64,000 nucleotides of DNA from Salvia splendens (GCF_004379255.2 NC_056047.1:18614293-18678292); one strand, 5' to 3'. Positions 34,453-45,881 are shown, numbered from the stretch's first letter. Notes: a model not told the origin generated them from the letters alone. Translations and numbers: made by a program.

Positions 34453-34860
34453 GCTGCAAGGGATGATATAGCTGGAAAAGAGAAGACCGACGAAGGAAAC
34501 ACAGTGATTAGGACATCATTTTTAGTACTAGTATTGTTTTTACAGAAGTAAAAGATGACCAACACTTGTGTTTAGTTTGTGTGTTTAAACACATTAGATT
34601 TGGTGTAATATGATCTGATACTTTGGATATTATTACATTTTGCCATATTATTTGAATGAGTTAGTTTATTAAATTTTGTTGAATAATAAAAAATAATTTG
34701 ATAAATTTTGTAGATTGAAAGAAAAATGTAAATAATTAGTATTTGAATGATTGAAACATAATTAATAAATATTTGAAGAATAAAATATATAATAAAGTTA
34801 GGGTGAAATTGTAATAATAAATATTTATTGGGGTATTTTGTAAATTTTCGTTCAGAAGTT
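34453..34860. other. AT-rich CACTA interior, nothing coding
   Basis: After the truncated TBC exon the sequence becomes AT-rich with no ORF of note, then merges with the right subterminal zone of the CACTA-like element. Confidence 0.45.
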
Positions 34861-35180
34861 AATGTAGTTTAAGAGTATATATTGTGGCATTTTCAAGTGA
34901 CATTACACACCATGTTTCATGGCACTCTTCAAGTGCAGTAATACACAATCTATTCTTACACCTAACCTCTTACTACAGGTACCCGGTGCTGCACTTGCAT
35001 CAAGTGTCATTATAGATGAAGTGTCAGCACAGTAATTTTCTAGTGACAATTTTAAATGCCATTACAAGCCAATTTTCTAGTAGTGAGAACCAAGAATTGT
35101 TTGGGTTGAGAAATTTAGAGTTTTATTTTTCGTACCATTAATCCCAAAGAATTAAGACTTAATTTATACAATTATACTAT

Positions 35181-35397
35181 ACTCCCCCCATTCTATAAAA
35201 ATAGTATTCTTTTTTCCGTTTTGGTTCGTCACACAAAAAAATCCCTTTCTATTTTCGGTATTTCTCTTATAAGATGGACACCATTCTCTACTAACAATAA
35301 TTCAATCACTTATTCTTTCTACACCTCTCCCACTTTATCAATTTAACATTAAAACCCGTTCCGTCCTAAAGTCTCTATTTTTATGGAACGAATGAAG
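35181..35397. mobile_element. Stowaway-like MITE present only in copy A
   Basis: Left end CTCCCCCCATTCTATAAAAA after TA, right end TTTTTATGGAACGAATGAAG before TA. Arms TATAAAAATAG / CTATTTTTATGGAA are inverted. Duplicate locus B (40396-40440) lacks it, reading ACAATTAGATCTCC across the site, so it postdates the duplication or was lost from B. Confidence 0.75.
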
Positions 35398-35991
35398 TAT
35401 ATTTAGTTATGATTCTCCTTTGGAAGAACCAATAGTTAAAATCCAAGAATGATTTTATAATTTACTTAACTAACCCAACGATTTTAACCAAGTCCACAAA
35501 AATACAAGATTTAGGACTTAATTATCAATTATACTAGATGTAATCCATTGTGGCTCGGTTTCGACTATGGTTCGACAAACATCTCATTTAGAACTAATCT
35601 CAAACAAAGTGTTAGAAAATGACATTTTGAACATAAAAAATAAAATGGATTAGATCGAGATTGCACATTAAATCGGAGCTCAATGGAGTGCGCCTTTTCA
35701 ATATTTGAGAACGATTAAGGATGAAATGTAGATGGTAAAAACAAACTTAATTTATCAGCTATAATATGTAGAAGACAAAACAAAAATTTGCTACGTATTA
35801 TAGAATATGGCATATCAATAGAGGGAATTTAAAATGTGCTTGATTTCATATATATGTTCAAAGTGATAACTTCAATTATGGAACAGAATCGTGCAAATAC
35901 GAAACTCACCAATAGAAGCCGCGAATAATAATTGAGGCGTCTTTGTTGGACTGGAAAACACTATTCATTAATTTCTTTCTAAACATTTAAC

Positions 35992-36030
35992 TATAAATAT
36001 AGGAGTTGAGATATGTTAGTAGTACTAATT
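35992..36030 (+). promoter_or_regulatory. TATA box of germin-like gene A
   Basis: TATAAATA at 35992-35999, 71 bp before the chosen ATG, fits a plant core promoter with transcription starting near 36025. The preceding 300 bp (including GTCTTTGTTGGACTGGAAAA) is conserved in copy B with its own TATAAATA at 40854-40861. Confidence 0.75.
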
Positions 36031-36069
36031 CACAACATCTACCAAAAGAAATTAGAAAGTTATACTAAG

Positions 36070-36967
36070 ATGAATACATCGGGAATTAAGTTTTTGTTAT
36101 TTTTCGCATTTCTTACTATTGCTTCACTATTTGTGGAAGCATACGACCCTGCTCCATTGCAAGATTTCTGCATTGCAGTCAATGACACTGAAGCTGCAGG
36201 TATCAACAATTGATAGTGTGTTGACATTTTTTGTTGCTATTAATTTTGTAATCTTTTAACATTTTCTAATGGTCCAGATTATAATTTAGTGTTTATACAA
36301 TAAATAGGTAGGGTATTTGTTTGAGTAATACTAGTAAATTAACAACGAGAATTTACATATATGTGTGTATGTTGTGGTGGTGCATGCAGTATTTGTGAAT
36401 GGAAAGATATGCAAGGACCCGAAAAGAGTGACAGCAGACGACTTCTACTACGCGGGAGGGCTGAACGAGTCGAGACAAGTGACAAATCCACTCGGGTCTA
36501 AAATAACATTAGTTTACGATGAGATTCTATCAGGTCTCAACACCCAGGGAGTCGCCATTGCGCGTCTTGACTTTGACCTCGAAGGCCTCAATCCGCCCCA
36601 CCAACATCCGCGTGGATCCGAGATATTCCTTGTGTTGGAAGGCACTCTTTACGCGGGCCTCATCAACTCAAACCCGGCTGATCCCAACGATAAGAACCTG
36701 TTCTTCGCCAAGATCTTGAACGCCGGAGACATCTTCGTGTTCCCTCGGGGCATGATTCATTTCCAGTACAATGTTGGGAAGACCAAAGCAGTTGCGATTG
36801 CTGCTTTCAACAGCCAAAATCCAGGAGTCATGACTATTGCTAAATCCATCTTCGGATCTGAACCGTCCGTTCCTCCTCATATTCTTGCTAAAGCATTCCA
36901 ACTTGGTGATGATGATAAACTTGTTGAGCATCTACAATCACTCACATGGACTGGAAATGTCAATTAG
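36070..36967 (+). CDS. Germin-like protein (copy A, intact)
   Basis: Secreted cupin predicted to bind Mn and form oligomers in the cell wall; members act as superoxide dismutase or in defence, but the activity here cannot be told from sequence. Exons 36070-36199 and 36390-36967 join in phase (GCTGCAG|GTATC..ATGCAG|TATTT) to give 235 residues. A signal peptide covers about residues 1-24. The expected disulfide Cys are C34 and C51. Cupin motif 1 (GLNPPHQHPRGSE) supplies H114, H116 and E121, and motif 2 (PRGMIHFQYN) supplies H167. All four metal ligands are intact. An in-frame ATG at 36013 would add residues before the signal peptide, so 36070 is preferred. AATAAA polyadenylation signals lie near 36995. 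Length matches the family. Confidence 0.95.
36200..36389 (+). other. Intron of germin-like A with MITE-derived sequence
   Basis: GT..AG intron of 190 bp. It includes GTGTGTTGACATTTTTTGTT and GGTCCAGATTATAATTTAG, shared with the MITE-like segment in the intron of copy B (52850-53080) and with 7.3 kb. Copy B's intron is longer and keeps more of the MITE. Confidence 0.6.
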
Positions 36968-37796
36968 TTATCTAGTAGTATTTTCTATGCATCAATAAAT
37001 AAATTGTGGGCTTCATATGTGCCCTCACATCTAACAAAATTGTTGTATTAATGTTGTTGTGGTAGTAATGTACTTGTGTTGCATTATTTATTATTGTGTC
37101 GAGAGTTTTTGTAAAGGCATTGGTTTTTCAAATTTTAACAATATATGTTCCATATTTATTATTTATAAATGCATGGAGTTTAGATCAATATAATTACATC
37201 TTTTATCAAAACTAAGGCCCAATTATTATCCTGAATCAATCGTCTGCATTATGGCATGTGACAGATCTTTACAATTTATTTATAAAATAAGGACAAAACA
37301 TAAGTTCTTGATTGTTTATTTTAATGGATTCTTATATAATTTTCAATAGATTATTAGAACTAAATATAAATTAATATTTAAACTTCAAATAATCAAACAA
37401 TAAATTTCTTTTAACGATTTAGAATTCTTTAGTTTTTTTATTTTTATTTTTCTTTTATTTTTATATTTATATTATGTTCATATTTTTCAACTAGGATATT
37501 AGGTGGAATATATTTAAATAATTAACACATGATGTGTTATTTTATAACAAAAAAGTTAACGGTTTCGTCAAATAAGGATTGAAATACATCGAATATAAAA
37601 GTATAAGGACTTACTAAAACGAAAAAATTGTATAAGTATCTATTGAAATAAACAATCAAAGTACAAACACTGATATGTTTTGCCTAAAATAAAGGTAGAC
37701 TATCGTGTCATCTTGCGATGACACTCTCATTGTCTTCCAAGTAATAAGTGACAACCATCCATTAACTTCATGTTCCACCACAGCTTATTCCTTGTA
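36968..37796. other. 3' flank of germin-like A, duplicated in B
   Basis: Non-coding. It is collinear with 53684-53807, 58973-59565 and 60296-60372 of locus B, which makes it the reference for empty insertion sites: GCATTATTTATTATTG at about 37080 for the copia element, and GACTATCGTGTCATC at 37698 for the hAT MITE. Confidence 0.85.
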
Positions 37797-39309
37797 GTTC
37801 TAATAAAAAATGATACAAGACACCTTTTTATACGGGGTTCGAGGGAAAGTGCAGGTGGGACATTGGTCTAGGTGAATAAAACTTGAAGGGGGGTTTTGAG
37901 GTCGAATATTTTTATGGGTAGTCGGTTTACAAGATATACTGAGGTGCCAATTGCCTTTGGCCAGAAGGAATTTTGGACTTTTGAGTCTAAAAGAGGAGCC
38001 TAAGTAATCCCAAGAAGTATTCAGTTTTTGCATTCAGCTACCCCATTCTGCTCAGGAGTATATGCACTGGATGTTTGGTGTACTAGACCTTTCTCAACAC
38101 AAAAATCTTTCATTTTAGTTTTAATATACTTCCCTCCATTATCAGGCTTAAGTATTGTGATTTGTGTTTGGAGCTGAGTGAGGATCATAGTATAAAACTC
38201 AGTTTGAAAAGGCATCAGATTTATTTTTTTTTAAATACGCTCATTTCATACGAGTGCAATTATCGATATATGAGACAAACTGACAGAGTACCGAAATCCA
38301 TTCCCCCAAGGATTGGAGATGGTCCCACACATTCAGAATGTATTAAAGAGAAAACAAAATCAACCCTAAAAGAGTGTATGGCTCTCGGGCAAAACACAAG
38401 ATTCATATTCAAAAACTGAATTCGTAATAAGGTGCGGAAATAGAATTTTCAAATAACTGGAAGACAGATGGCCTAATCACCCGAGAGAAGTTGGCAATTC
38501 CATCGTATTTGTCATTCAGTTTCGGGCGAGGATTCGGGAATCTCCTTCAAAAGCTCCTCTGAATTCCATCATATTTGTCATTCAGTTAGAGAGAGAAGTT
38601 GGTAAAGTCTCTTCGTCTCTGTCTCCTGCTTGTACGCATTGATTGCTTTCTCACAGCTTGTGTAGGGGCTGGGTTTACGGTTGTCCATCCCCGCCCACAA
38701 ATTTTGGAGTTCACTCCTATATGCTTCGATGGAGACGTTTCCCTAACTAAAGCTTGTTGGGTCTGTCCTTGAGATCGTGGTCATCCAAAATGTTGTTCCG
38801 AGGCTCCGCCACATCTCCATGGCAGTTTGGTTTTGAGCGAATTGCATCACTAACCGTGGCTCCGTGTTCTAGATGAGCCACGGGAAGAGGGTGAAGTCTG
38901 CCGCATGTCACTTTGAACTTCAGGTCATTATTGGGCTTGAGGGGATCCTCCTCCCACTCAAGGTGGTTGTTATTCTAATCAACCTGGACCAAACAGGGAA
39001 GTTATTCCCTCCAATTTGATTCTGATCGAAACTGATTCGATTATCTTGGCCATTGAATGAGCTTTCACTTGATTTTGCTGACTGGTTGTAGGCTTTGGAT
39101 TGATAGAGGGATCGTTTGTTGCCAGAGTTTAGTCGTAAGGTTGAGGGGATATCGAACGATGATGAAATCGCTCTGAGTTTGAAAAAAAGGCTGTTTTCTG
39201 CATTTTGGATTAAAAATTGGATTGGAAAGGGCTATGTTTGTGATTTTGGATCGAAAAAGAATCGTGAAAGTATTTAGGTTTGTTCTACTCGTGATACCAT
39301 ATTAAACTA
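37797..39309 (-). pseudogene. Copia internal remnant (gag and integrase pieces)
   Basis: Minus-strand relic. A gag N-terminal piece reads NNFPVWSRLIRIT (about 39010-38970), the UBN2-type copia gag start. Integrase core follows as ILKPDNGGKYIKTKMKDFC then GLVHQTSSAYTPEQNGVAE (about 38150-38025), then FWPKAIGTSVYLVNRLPIK (about 37970-37910). A primer-binding-like TATGGTATCACGAG lies beside the LTR at about 39290. Multiple frameshifts; reverse transcriptase and RNase H are missing. Confidence 0.8.
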
Positions 39310-39882
39310 TGTAGGGATAAAACATTTGACTATATTGTATTTAATGAGTTGTGAATACATAGATGCTTCTCTTGTAGAGAAGGATCGATGTGTACAGAAA
39401 CTAGAGAATATGCATCTAAAAATAATACACGTAAGACCATTCACAATAGAATCAACACATCTCCATTTTCCTCGTGTCACGTCAGCAGCCTATTTCACAA
39501 CCCATCTAAGCATATCCTACAACACATCTCACTATGTCTATATAATTCATTTGTAATTGTTGATATTTATCATTACATTATTAAATTGGCTATATTCGAA
39601 AAGTGATTTTGGGGTGCTACAATTAATACACAATTTAGTCGACATTAGAAAGTGATTCGAGTAATGAATTTGTCTAATTTAGTTCTACATTATCGTTATT
39701 GGTAATGAAAATAACCTTTTTCAATTTATGTAATGAATTTGAAACTTATATTTACTTTTGTTGATTTCTCAACATTTTGATGGGTAACTATGTTCTTTCA
39801 TTGGATATAATTATGAATATCTCCACATATTTTCTATGAATATTTGTTCATATTTGAGTAGTATTGACTTTCCTTTCTAACA
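39310..39882 (-). repeat. LTR of the decayed copia element, with insertion
   Basis: In element orientation it starts TGTTAGAAAGGAAAG (complement of 39868-39882) and ends TTTATCCCTACA. A foreign segment of about 190 bp (about 39434-39625) beginning AGACCATTCACAATAG, a Harbinger-like end, interrupts it relative to the copy at 28.2-28.5 kb. Confidence 0.75.
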
Positions 39883-39992
39883 ATGTCCATATCATATTCC
39901 AAAGAAGAATAGAGGCGGCGAGAACCAAGAAATGTTTGGATTGAGAAATTTAGAGTTTTATTTTTCGTACCAATCTCAAAGAATTAAGACTT

Positions 39993-40392
39993 CACCACCA
40001 AAATAAAAGGGTGTTTACCTAGCACAAAATTCCGAGCACCAATATGTGCTCGGAATTTACCGAGCACGTTTCGAGCACATATTGTGCTAGGAATCTTGAA
40101 TCGCATTATTCCGAGCACACGCAGGTGCTAGGAAGAGCAGGCAGGTGATAGTGCTTGGAAATTCCGAGCACTTTTGGTGCTCGGACATCTCATAAAGGAG
40201 TTGACCATGTTTCTGAGCATGTTTCGTGTGCTCGGGAAAACTAGAGTTTTGCTCGGAAAAGTGCTCGAGAATAATTCCGAGGAAGCAAATGGCTACTAGC
40301 ACCCTATGTGCTTGGAAACCTCAATTTTCCCTAGCACTTTGGGGTTTTTCCTAACATTTCGGTGCTAGGTAAACACGCGTTTTTTTGTAGAG
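39993..40392. mobile_element. CACTA-type MITE, 400 bp, TSD CTT
   Basis: The left end CACCACCAAAATAAAAGGG and complement of the right end CTCTACAAAAAAACGCG both lead into GTGTTTACCTAGCAC. CTT is duplicated at 39990-39992 and 40393-40395. Copy A has the empty site (AAGACTTAATTTATAC, about 35155-35170). The interior is made of GAGCAC / GTGCTCGGAA words in both orientations. No ORF. Confidence 0.88.
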
Positions 40393-40395
40393 CTT

Positions 40396-40925
40396 AATTT
40401 ATACAATTAGATCTCCTTTGGAAGAAGCAACAGAGAAAACCCTAGATTGATTTTATAATTTACTTAACTAACTTAATGATATTAGAGAATGATGACATAT
40501 GAAATACAGATGGTGAAAACAAACCTAATTTATTAACCAGATGAAATATAGATGGTGAAAAACAAACTTTAATTAACTAGATTAAATATAGATGGTGAAC
40601 GAACAAACTTAATTTACTAACTATAATATGTAGGAGACAAAACAAAAATTTGCTACGTATTATAGAATATGGCATATCAATACAGAGAATTTAAAATGTG
40701 CTTAAGTTCATATATATGTTCAAAGTGATAACCTCAATTATGGAACAGAATCGTGTAAATAATAAACTCACCAATAGAAGCCGTGAATAATAATTGAGGC
40801 GTCTTTGTTGGACTGGAAAACGCAATTCATTAATTTCTGCCTAAACATTTAACTATAAATATAAGAGTTGAGATATGTTAGTAGTACTAATTCACAACAT
40901 CTACCAAAAGAAATTAAGTTGTAAG
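40396..40925 (+). promoter_or_regulatory. Promoter region of germin-like copy B
   Basis: Collinear with 35400-36069 of copy A but rearranged: GATGGTGAAAAACAAAC-like sequence is present three times (40505-40615) against once in A. TATA box TATAAATA at 40854-40861. Confidence 0.65.
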
Positions 40926-40982
40926 ATGAATACATCGGGAGTTCAAATTTTGTTATTTTTTGCATTCCTTACTATTGCTCCA

Positions 40983-41524
40983 TGATGATGTGGCGAATTT
41001 TTGATGGGAATAAATGCAAGTAATAAATGATCACAACACGGGAAATTACGTGGTTCGATTTACTGAGGTAAATCTACGTCCACGGGAAGAAGAGGGCAAA
41101 TTTGTATTGCTTGGTCTCGCTTACAGATTACAATACTGATTTGCTATAAGATTCAGGATCTAGAGAGCTTAACCCTCGTCTATCTGATCTAAGTTCTATT
41201 TATACATTCGAACTAAGATCGTGGTTTGCAGGTTGATAACTGCTTAATACCACTAAATAGATCGTGGGTGTAATGGAGGTCGTGGAGATCCTGCATGGGT
41301 CCACTATCTCCTTGTTCGGTCGAATACTGAGACCGAACTGCTGAACTTTGCCGACCAGCTTTTGCCGATCTGAGAGTTGAGCTCGATTGGTCGGCTTTTA
41401 CCGAGCTATAGGCTGTGACCGAACTCTTTGGTTGTGCCGAACTGATACTCTTTCTTGGGTTTTGGGCTGATGGGCCGTCACTGCTATTGGGCTCGCAATT
41501 ATTGTTTAGTTGTTTAGTCCGTAT
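40983..41524 (-). repeat. 3' LTR of the gypsy element, truncated at its inner end
   Basis: Starts TGATGATGTGGCG and matches 52131-52729 up to GTTTAGTCCGTAT, then jumps straight into internal repeat sequence (AGCTTCTTGATTT). The final CCCATCA and the polypurine tract are absent, indicating a deletion between the LTR and the tandem internal repeats. Confidence 0.92.
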
Positions 41525-41525
41525 A

Positions 41526-43740
41526 GCTTCTTGATTTTTTTCAACTCCCTTTAGGTCAAGTGACTCCGAATTCTTGGAGGCACTTATCGGCCTTTGCTGC
41601 CGAACTGCGTAGATTAGGAAAGGATCTGTCTCTGAGGGCAATCCTTAATTTCTTTCAGTTTAAGAGGAAGGGATCCTGGTTTTACTTGATCCCTTTACAG
41701 CCCTTTAGAGCCTTTTGTAAAACCAAATGGCCGAAATGGCAAAATCGTTTCTTTTTTTTGCAATAGGACAGCGGCTCCGGGCTTTCCCTGGAGAGGGCCG
41801 AAGTCCGTAATTCCTCATCCTCGGTTAGAACCGTTGAACGAGCTCGAGGGCGAGCTCAATAAGATTCCTATGATTAGGAAACAGTACTCGGAATCTGAGC
41901 TCGTCAAGGGTGACTTCGTGTTCGATATCTCGTCTTCGGACGAAGAGACTGAGGGTGAGGATTTCTTTTTTATGCTTTACTGCTTTAACGACGAAGACCA
42001 ACCTTGTTTTCTTGCTTTTTGGCAGTGAACATGCTAAACAAGCTCGGTCGCAAACCCGGACTTCTTCCGACTTTCGACCATCAGAGAGTAAGAATCATGT
42101 CTTCTTCTTCTGAATCTGTTTCTGAATCAGGTAGCGGTAGGAAGGGGGGTAAGGGGTCTTCTGGCCGGAAGAAGTCCGGGGAGAAGACGGTAGAATATTT
42201 TCCGAGCATTTTGAGTAAGGATACTGTGATATCCTTACACGGAAAATATTTTCTACCTGGGGGTTTAGTGGTAATTCCCTACGACCTTCATAGGGCTGAT
42301 TCGCCGCCGGAGGGTTACGCCACCGTTTACGAAGCCTGCTTGGAATGCGGGCTTCGTTTCCCTCTTCCCCCTGCCTTTGTAGAGCTTCTTGATTTTTTTC
42401 AACTCCCTTTAGGTCAAGTGACTCCGAATTCTTGGAGGCACTTATCGGCCTTTGCTGCCGAACTGCGTAGATTAGGAAATGATCTGTCTCTGAGGGCAAT
42501 CCTTAATTTCTTTCAGTTTAAGAGGAAGGGATCCTGGTTTTACTTGATCCCTTTACAGCCCTTTAGAGCCTTTTGTAAAACCAAATGGCCGAAATGGCAA
42601 AATCGTTTCTTTTTTTTACAATAGGACAGCGGCTCCGGGCTTTCCCTGGAGAGGGCCGAAGTCCGTAATTCCTCATCCTCGGTTAGAACCGTTGAACGAG
42701 CTCGAGGGCGAGCTCAATAAGATTCCTATGATTAGGAAACAGTACTCGGAATCTGAGCTCGTCAAGGGTGACTTCGTGTTCGATATCTCGTCTTCGGACG
42801 AAGAGACTGAGGGTGAGGATTTCTTTTTTATGCTTTACTGCTTTAACGACGAAGACCAACCTTGTTTTCTTGCTTTTTGGCAGTGAACATGCTAAACAAG
42901 CTCGGTCGCAAACCCGGACTTCTTCCGACTTTCGACCATCAGAGAGTAAGAATCATGTCTTCTTCTTCTGAATCTGTTTCTGAATCAGTAGCGGTAGGAA
43001 GGGGGGTAAGGGGTCTTCTGGCCGGAAGAAGTCCGGGGAGAAGACGGTAGAATATTTTCCGAGCATTTTGAGTAAGGATACTGTGATATCCTTACACGGA
43101 AAATATTTTCTACCTGGGGGTTTAGTGGTAATTCCCTACGACCTTCATAGGGCTGATTCGCCGCCGGAGGGTTACGCCACCGTTTACGAAGCCTGCTTGG
43201 AATGCGGGCTTCGTTTCCCTCTTCCCCCTGCCTTTGTAGAGCTTCTTGATTTTTTTCAACTCCCTTTAGGTCAAGTGACTCCGAATTCTTGGAGGCACTT
43301 ATCGGCCTTTGCTGCCGAACTGCGTAGATTAGGAAATGATCTGTCTCTGAGGGCAATCCTTAATTTCTTTCAGTTTAAGAGGAAGGGATCCTGGTTTTAC
43401 TTGATCCCTTTACAGCCCTTTAGAGCCTTTTGTAAAACCAAATGGCCGAAATGGCAAAATCGTTTCTTTTTTTACAATAGGACAGCGGCTCCGGGCTTTC
43501 CCTGGAGAGGGCCGAAGTCCGTAATTCCTCATCCTCGGTTAGAACCGTTGAACGAGCTCGAGGGCGAGCTCAATAAGATTCCTATGATTAGGAAACAGTA
43601 CTCGGAATCTGAGCTCGTCAAGGGTGACTTCGTGTTCGATATCTCGTCTTCGGACGAAGAGACTGAGGGTGAGGATTTCTTTTTTATGCTTTACTGCTTT
43701 AACGACGAAGACCAACCTTGTTTTCTTGCTTTTTGGCAGT
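41526..43740. repeat. Tandem triplication, unit about 858 bp
   Basis: The word GCTTCTTGATTTTTTTCAACT occurs at 41526, 42384 and 43241, giving a period of 857-858 bp. Units are nearly identical, differing by single bases (a T/A and a T-run length at about 41759, 42617, 43474; one G missing in unit 3 at about 42988). Each unit carries exons of the antisense gene. The first unit is cut on its left by the LTR junction. Confidence 0.95.
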
Positions 43741-44849
43741 GAACATGCTAAACAAGCTCGGTCGCAAATCCTCCGAATCTAATGAGCCGGAGAGACAGAA
43801 AGCCACCGGCTCGGCGTCTGATGCCGAGAAGAATCCGAAAAGGCAGAAGACCTCTTCTTCGGATCCAAAAAAGCCGGAGTCGACTTCGGCAAAGGGGAAG
43901 GGGAAGATTCAGAAACCCCCAAGAGCGCCGGAGAAAGACATTGTCTTGGCGGCCCCTTCGGAACATGTCTGTGAGCCTTTTGCATGGCCAACGGACTTTG
44001 TAGAGGTGAATTCTCTTCTTGATTTTCTGGCCTTGCTTTTTTCCTATATTTTTTGTGGCCCCTCTGTTGACTTCTTCCTTTTTCCATTTTCAGAGGAACA
44101 ATATGCTCTCCAAGCTCGTCGCCGTTGAACTCTCCAAAGCGTCCAACGATTATGCTGAGATGCAGAGGAAGTTGAATGCTGCTCGTCACCAGGCCGAACA
44201 GGCTCGGGCAGACTTTGAGAAGGCAAGGGCCGCTAGGATCTCGGCTCAGGATGAAGCTCAGCGTGCCAAAAACCAGCTCATCATCCAGAGAGAGCAATCT
44301 AAACAGAGGGAGGCTGCCGCCGTGGTTGCTCAGGGGGAGGCTCTCCGTGTTTTCGCGGAGAAACTCTTTTTGAGCAATCAATTTTCGGCCTTTATCGGTG
44401 ATCTGCTGAAATTGATGATCGATAACGCTGAGCAGGGACCCGAAGTCGTCCTGCCGCTGTATGACCGAGAGATTTCAGCTCGTCTCCAGAGTCTGCCGCT
44501 CCTTGAGGAGCTTGCTTCTTCCTCGGTCCTGCTCTCTGCTGAAAGAGTCCGTAACTGCCGCGCTGACCGGGACGAGAACATGGAGGCCATCTTTGCCTCC
44601 TTGGGACCTGTTTCACCCGCTTCAATCTTTAACGAAGAGGGTGGGCAGGAAAACGAGGCCGGCAAGGAGACCGAGCAGACGGATCAGCAGGCCGGCGACG
44701 GGCATGCCGAGCAGGAGGTGCAGCAGATCGGCGATGGGGGCACCGAGCAGGCTGGAGGGAGTAGGGAGGCCGAGGCTGAAGCCGAAGTAGACAAGGAGAA
44801 GGAGGCTGAAACCCACAGAGGAGCCGGAGACGAAACTGGCGGAGTATGA
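42097..44849 (+). CDS. Antisense accessory gene of the gypsy element (putative gypsy-type transposon domain)
   Basis: Runs opposite to gag-pol. Reading the last repeat unit, exons 43068-43668, 43740-44005 and 44094-44849 join in phase (GAGG|GTGAGG..GGCAG|TGAAC; GTAGAG|GTGAAT..TTTCAG|AGGAAC). The first exon has the plant family Transposase_28-like block: KYFLPGGLVVIPYDLHRAD, ECGLRFPLPPAFVELL, LPLGQVTPNSWRHLSAF, ILNFFQFKRKGSWFYLIPL. A basic Lys/Ser/Pro linker and a long coiled coil (ELSKASNDYAEMQRKLNAAR onward) follow, then an acidic Glu/Gln/Gly tail. A serine-rich start (MSSSSESVSESGSG) exists at 42097 in unit 2 but is frameshifted in unit 3 (42955), so an intact gene may need splicing between repeat units. 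The function is unknown; this domain is known only from Tat/gypsy-type elements. Confidence 0.7.
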
Positions 44850-45099
44850 TTTCGTCTCCCTTCTCTTAGTTTAGTTTCTTTCTCTCCTTGTAAAATGGCC
44901 TTGAAGCCCTCGTGTAAAAAATTTTCTTGTGAATGAAAAAAATTCTTCTTTCTACACTCGTGTCTTCTTTATAGCTTTTCGTAATCTCTTTTACTCCTGT
45001 TGTGGTTTACTGCCTGCTCGGTAAACTGAAATGCCGAACTGACATAGCTGCTTTGTATTCTTAACTCTAAGGAGCTGGAGGTACTTCACTGGAAGCGGC

Positions 45100-45881
45100 T
45101 ATACTCTTCGGCTTTAAACGAAGCTGAGAAAAAAGCCATAGATGACCAGGTGAAGTATGACGAACTCTTGGCTCGGTTAGTGGAGCTGGAGTCCAACAAT
45201 AAGGACTTAAAGTCCATAAAGAAAGATCTGGAGGCCGAGCTGAACACTGTCATCGCTGAGAGGACTGCATATGAGGATTTCATCTGCGGGCGCGGGGGAA
45301 TGACCATATCTGAAGTTCAGAATCAAGTTGATGAACTGTGGGAGGAGCTTCATGTACTCCGGAAGAACAATGCGCTGGAGAGCTCGGCTTGCCAACAAGT
45401 TGTGAAGTCATTGCGGCGCTTGGCTTCTCGGTACGACATCATTCTTTCCCGGCGTCCCTCAATCGAGAGATTCCTTAGGCATTTCCCGCCAACAGATGCT
45501 CACACTCCAACTCAAACCTCTAATCCACTTGCTCAAGATTCTACTCCAAACCAACAACGGACTCAGGATGAACCGGAAACGTCAAGACGAGAACGTACTC
45601 CAAGTCAGCAACGGACTCCGGAGCAACCGGAAATGTCAAGACGAGAACGCCCTGAAGTTCGTAGAGGAGTTGTGATTATGAGTGAGCAAGATCAGCGGAT
45701 GCTTCGTGAAGAGACTCTTCGCCGCCGAGGTGCTAGAACTTCCCGGACTCAGGGAAGGGGCGGTAGGTCGATCAGAGCATCTCGTCGACCTACTTATTCT
45801 TCAACTGTTCGGAACACCCGAACTCAGCATCATGAGGATTTTTTGGATAGGTGGCTCAACTTTAGCAACCGTGGACAGTAG
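45100..45881 (+). CDS. Second plus-strand coiled-coil ORF in the gypsy element
   Basis: Open from about 45074 (acceptor-like CTCTAAG before GAGCTGGAG) to a TAG at 45881; the first Met is at 45150. The N-terminal half is a coiled coil (LARLVELESNNKDLKSIKKD, ELNTVIAERTAYEDF). The C-terminal half has two copies of a degenerate repeat with RRERTPSQQRTPEQPE, then a basic Arg-rich tail (RRRGARTSRTQGRGGRSIRA). It lies 220 bp after the stop of the preceding antisense gene and may be its 3' part or a separate product. AATAAATGAAA near 45949 could be a polyadenylation signal. Confidence 0.5.

Larger units (their letters stand above)
28495..35085. mobile_element. CACTA-like element carrying a host RabGAP gene copy
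   Basis: The right end ...AATTTTCTAGTAGTG is a textbook CACTA terminus (complement CACTACTAGAAAATT). The left end CATACTATTAGAAAAATT is a mutated version. Subterminal zones at both ends (28500-28580 and 30240-30330; 34860-35080) carry scattered GGCACTT / AAGTG(C/T)CA-type words, the usual CACTA transposase-binding repeats. Duplicate locus B (39883-39925) lacks the whole insert and joins the same flanks, with about 25 bp of difference at the junction. No CACTA transposase is present. The 3-bp TSD is not readable. Confidence 0.72.
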
